Assembly: GCF_025351295.1 (NCBI RefSeq)
Contig: NZ_JANXWD010000105.1
Location: 88,984 to 152,983 of the forward strand
Length of the DNA: 64,000 bases
Direction of reading: 5' to 3'
Source: Phenylobacterium sp.
GTDB lineage: Bacteria > Pseudomonadota > Alphaproteobacteria > Caulobacterales > Caulobacteraceae
Both the position numbers and the translations under genes were made by a program. Positions 62,333 through 64,000 of this stretch are shown one piece after another (position 1 is the first letter of the stretch; every line of letters starts with the position of its first letter). Below the pieces are notes generated by a model. It saw only the letters and a program-made list of their open reading frames with translations, was not told where the DNA came from and ran no database searches.

Positions 62333-62642
62333 GGGAGAGGCTGGGCCCAGGCCTGGCTGTCGATCGGCGACGCCGCCGCGGCGATCGCGCAGCCCATTTT
62401 TGGAATTCGGCGGGGGAGTAGGGGCGTAGAGAACGTGGCCGGGAAGCAATACCTTTGAGGTCGAGTGCCAGGTCTGATCTCGCTCATCGCGCGACGCAGG
62501 ACCCCGAAAGTCGGTGTTTTGACACGCCGCGATTTCCCGGCGTTTCCTTTCCCGTGGTACCTCGGTGGTACCCCAGCCCAAATCGACCACTCAAGGCCCA
62601 GCCGAGACTTCCGATTAGTGTTTATTTTTCAATGAGAAAAAT
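62333..62642. other. intergenic region between kup and the attachment site
   Basis: No credible gene. It has a short T-rich tract (62617-62642, reading as TTTTTCTC on the minus strand just after the tRNA 3' end) that may be the native tRNA terminator. A GGTACC-containing direct pair (CGTGGTACCTCGGTGGTACC) lies near 62551-62572. Confidence 0.5.
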
Positions 62643-62687
62643 TGGCGCGCCCGGAACGATTCGAACGTCCGACCCTCAGATTCGTAG
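62643..62687 (-). other. att site: 3' part of tRNA-Arg left by integration
   Basis: Reading the minus strand from 62687 to 62643: anticodon loop CTACGAA (anticodon ACG), stem TCTGA, variable GGGTC, T-arm GGACG-TTCGAAT-CGTTC, acceptor CGGGCGC, discriminator G, CCA. It is the exact 3' portion of a tRNA-Arg; the 5' half does not follow (upstream sequence does not form a TCAGA stem or D-arm). The integrase gene begins 170 nt away and points away from kup. This is the expected left attachment site. The intact tRNA should be at the far end of the element. Confidence 0.85.
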
Positions 62688-62830
62688 ATGTTTCGAGCGA
62701 GCACGATTGGGTTCGCCGGGGCACGCCCAAGAACTCCCTAAGCTATCAAAATCATCTTGTAAATCAATACAATATCCGGCACCATAGGGGCCGGTCGCAT
62801 TGTCGCCGACAAACCTGCGGGGCCGCAAAC

Positions 62831-62852
62831 CCCGGAGTAAACCCGGAGTAAA
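62831..62852 (+). repeat. tandem 11-bp repeat with duplicated Shine-Dalgarno
   Basis: CCCGGAGTAAA occurs twice in tandem immediately before the integrase GTG. Each copy carries a GGAG; the second is at 8-nt spacing from the start and so is the likely ribosome-binding site. Confidence 0.85.
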
Positions 62853-62856
62853 TTTT

Positions 62857-64000
62857 GTGACCGCGCTCCAGATGAGCCTCACGGACAAGTCCCTCGACAA
62901 GTTGCCCATGGCGACTGAGGGGCAGTACGTCGTCCGCGACACAGAGTTGAAGGGCTTCCTTGTGGTCGTCGGGAAACGGCGGAAGACCTTCACCGTGAAG
63001 GGCGAGGGCTGGCAGAACGGCAAGCGCAAGAACGTCTACGCGGCTATCGGCGTGGTTGGCGACTTGACCGCCCGAGACGCCCGCCTGAAGGCCAAGGAAG
63101 CCCTCACCCGGATCGCCAAGGGACTGCCGGCCATCGAGCCCGCCGAGGTTGAGGCGCCGATCGAGCCGACAGTCGAAGCCCAGCCCGCAGAGGCGGGCGT
63201 CACCCTCTGGGAAGCCTGGGAGCGATACCTTGAGGCCCACCTAGTGCGGAAGAGGCGAAGCGCTCGCACGATCGCGAGCTACGCCGACCACGTGGAGCGG
63301 ATTTTCAAGGCTTGGCGTGATCGGCCGCTGAAGGAGCTCGGGGAGGATCCTGCGCTGGTCACGGCCCGCCACGATGAAATCACCCGGGAGAATGGGCCGT
63401 TCATCGCCAACGGCGCCATGCGGACGTTGCGCGCGATCTACAACCACGCACGCAAGTCGCACCGTTACCTGCCTGCCGACAATCCGGTTGAGGCCGTCGA
63501 TTGGAACGAGGAGAGCCGCCGCGACACTGGCATGGGGCTAAAGGCCCTCCCCGCCTGGTTCGATGAGCTCATCCTGCTTGAGAACCCAATTCGCCGTGAA
63601 TTCCACCTATTCACCCTGCTGTCCGGCTGCCGGCCGGGAGCCTTGAAGGTGGCCGAGACGCCCCATCTGAGCTTCGCACGGCGAATGCTTCACATCCCGG
63701 CGCCAAAGGGCGGGTCGAAGAAGGCCTTCGACATTCCTCTCTCCCGCCCGATGATCCGCTGCCTGATCCGGGCGATCCGCCTCAGCCGAATGATGTTTCC
63801 CGAAGCTGGCGAGCGCTGGATTTTTGGGGCTGGCGGCGTCGATGGTCATCTGGCCGAGCAGAGGGAGGACCGCGAACAAACCCTCTCGAAATACGGCAAC
63901 GACCTTCGGCAGACCTTCCGCACGATCGGGCAAGCTGCCGAGGTGCCCGATCTCGACATCCACATCCTGATGAACCACGCGCTCCAAGGCGTGAACGCCG
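62857..64000 (+). CDS. tyrosine-type site-specific integrase, 3' end cut by window
   Basis: 381 codons visible from GTG 62857. N-terminal arm-type DNA-binding domain (KSLDKLPMATEGQYVVRD, then KNVYAAIGVVGDLTARDARLKA, DUF4102-like). A core-binding SAM-like domain follows at residues ~110-220 (SARTIASYADHVERIFKAW). The catalytic domain has Arg259 in LLSGCRPGAL, Lys in PAPKGGSKKAFDIPLS, and Arg351 in NDLRQTFRT, where the usual His of HxxR is Asn348. LMNHALQGVNA leads to the missing Tyr. It should recombine the tRNA-Arg site with the element's attP. The element extends beyond the window. Confidence 0.93.
   Translation, partial: MTALQMSLTDKSLDKLPMATEGQYVVRDTELKGFLVVVGKRRKTFTVKGEGWQNGKRKNVYAAIGVVGDLTARDARLKAKEALTRIAKGLPAIEPAEVEAPIEPTVEAQPAEAGVTLWEAWERYLEAHLVRKRRSARTIASYADHVERIFKAWRDRPLKELGEDPALVTARHDEITRENGPFIANGAMRTLRAIYNHARKSHRYLPADNPVEAVDWNEESRRDTGMGLKALPAWFDELILLENPIRREFHLFTLLSGCRPGALKVAETPHLSFARRMLHIPAPKGGSKKAFDIPLSRPMIRCLIRAIRLSRMMFPEAGERWIFGAGGVDGHLAEQREDREQTLSKYGNDLRQTFRTIGQAAEVPDLDIHILMNHALQGVNA

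Noticed and set aside
62455..62851. Open frames containing GAPGTIRTSDPQIRR and MARPERFERPTLRF
   Set aside because: Both are translations across the tRNA-Arg 3' fragment (antisense), a well-known source of false small proteins.

Overview
This is a high-G+C alphaproteobacterial chromosome segment, most likely from the Caulobacteraceae (Caulobacter/Phenylobacterium-like). That placement is an inference. It rests on tightly packed genes with many 4-nt ATGA/GTGA overlaps, a lipid A/KDO operon, DUF4170 next to a CysQ-like phosphatase, RTX and type I secretion genes, and an ABC-type polysaccharide exporter. No gene here fixes the species.

Layout. Positions 1-6.9 kb hold a truncated S9 peptidase, a racemase-family gene broken by a nonsense codon, a GNAT acetyltransferase, a hybrid histidine kinase and a Tat-exported gamma-glutamyltransferase homologue. 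Positions 6.9-9.0 kb form an unusual cassette: two poorly characterised genes between ~50-bp imperfect inverted repeats. Positions 9-28.4 kb are mainly housekeeping: YdeI and YjbR family proteins, lipocalin, UbiD, MAPEG, a HigBA-like toxin-antitoxin pair, PmbA, CysQ-like, DUF4170, a phosphatase, a second hybrid kinase, an MsbA-like exporter with DUF374-CDF-WaaA-LpxK (lipid A/KDO synthesis), a phosphotransferase, PurD and a short HWE/HisKA_2 kinase.

Positions 28.7-59 kb are a large surface-glycan and secretion region. It starts with a TPR/GT41 glycosyltransferase. A seven-gene minus-strand operon follows (rfbF-rfbG-C-methyltransferase-rfbC-like-FkbM-reductase-acetyltransferase) that should make a CDP-linked, C-methylated 6-deoxy sugar. 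Then come a sulfotransferase, an M23 peptidase, a GT4 glycosyltransferase, an RTX protein with its HlyD and ABC secretion proteins, a DUF6270 protein, a four-gene glycosyltransferase/repeat-protein operon, a second sulfotransferase, a GT2-flippase-membrane-transferase triad, and a Wzm/Wzt exporter. Together they suggest synthesis, methylation, sulfation and export of an envelope polysaccharide beside a secreted calcium-binding, possibly S-layer-like, protein.

Positions 59-62.3 kb carry an MFS transporter and the Kup potassium transporter. At 62.64 kb the 3' part of a tRNA-Arg appears on the minus strand, followed by a tyrosine integrase running off the window. This is the left end of an integrated element whose body and intact tRNA should lie to the right. 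Hairpin and inverted-repeat elements recur between genes throughout. No rRNA, complete tRNA or CRISPR array was seen.
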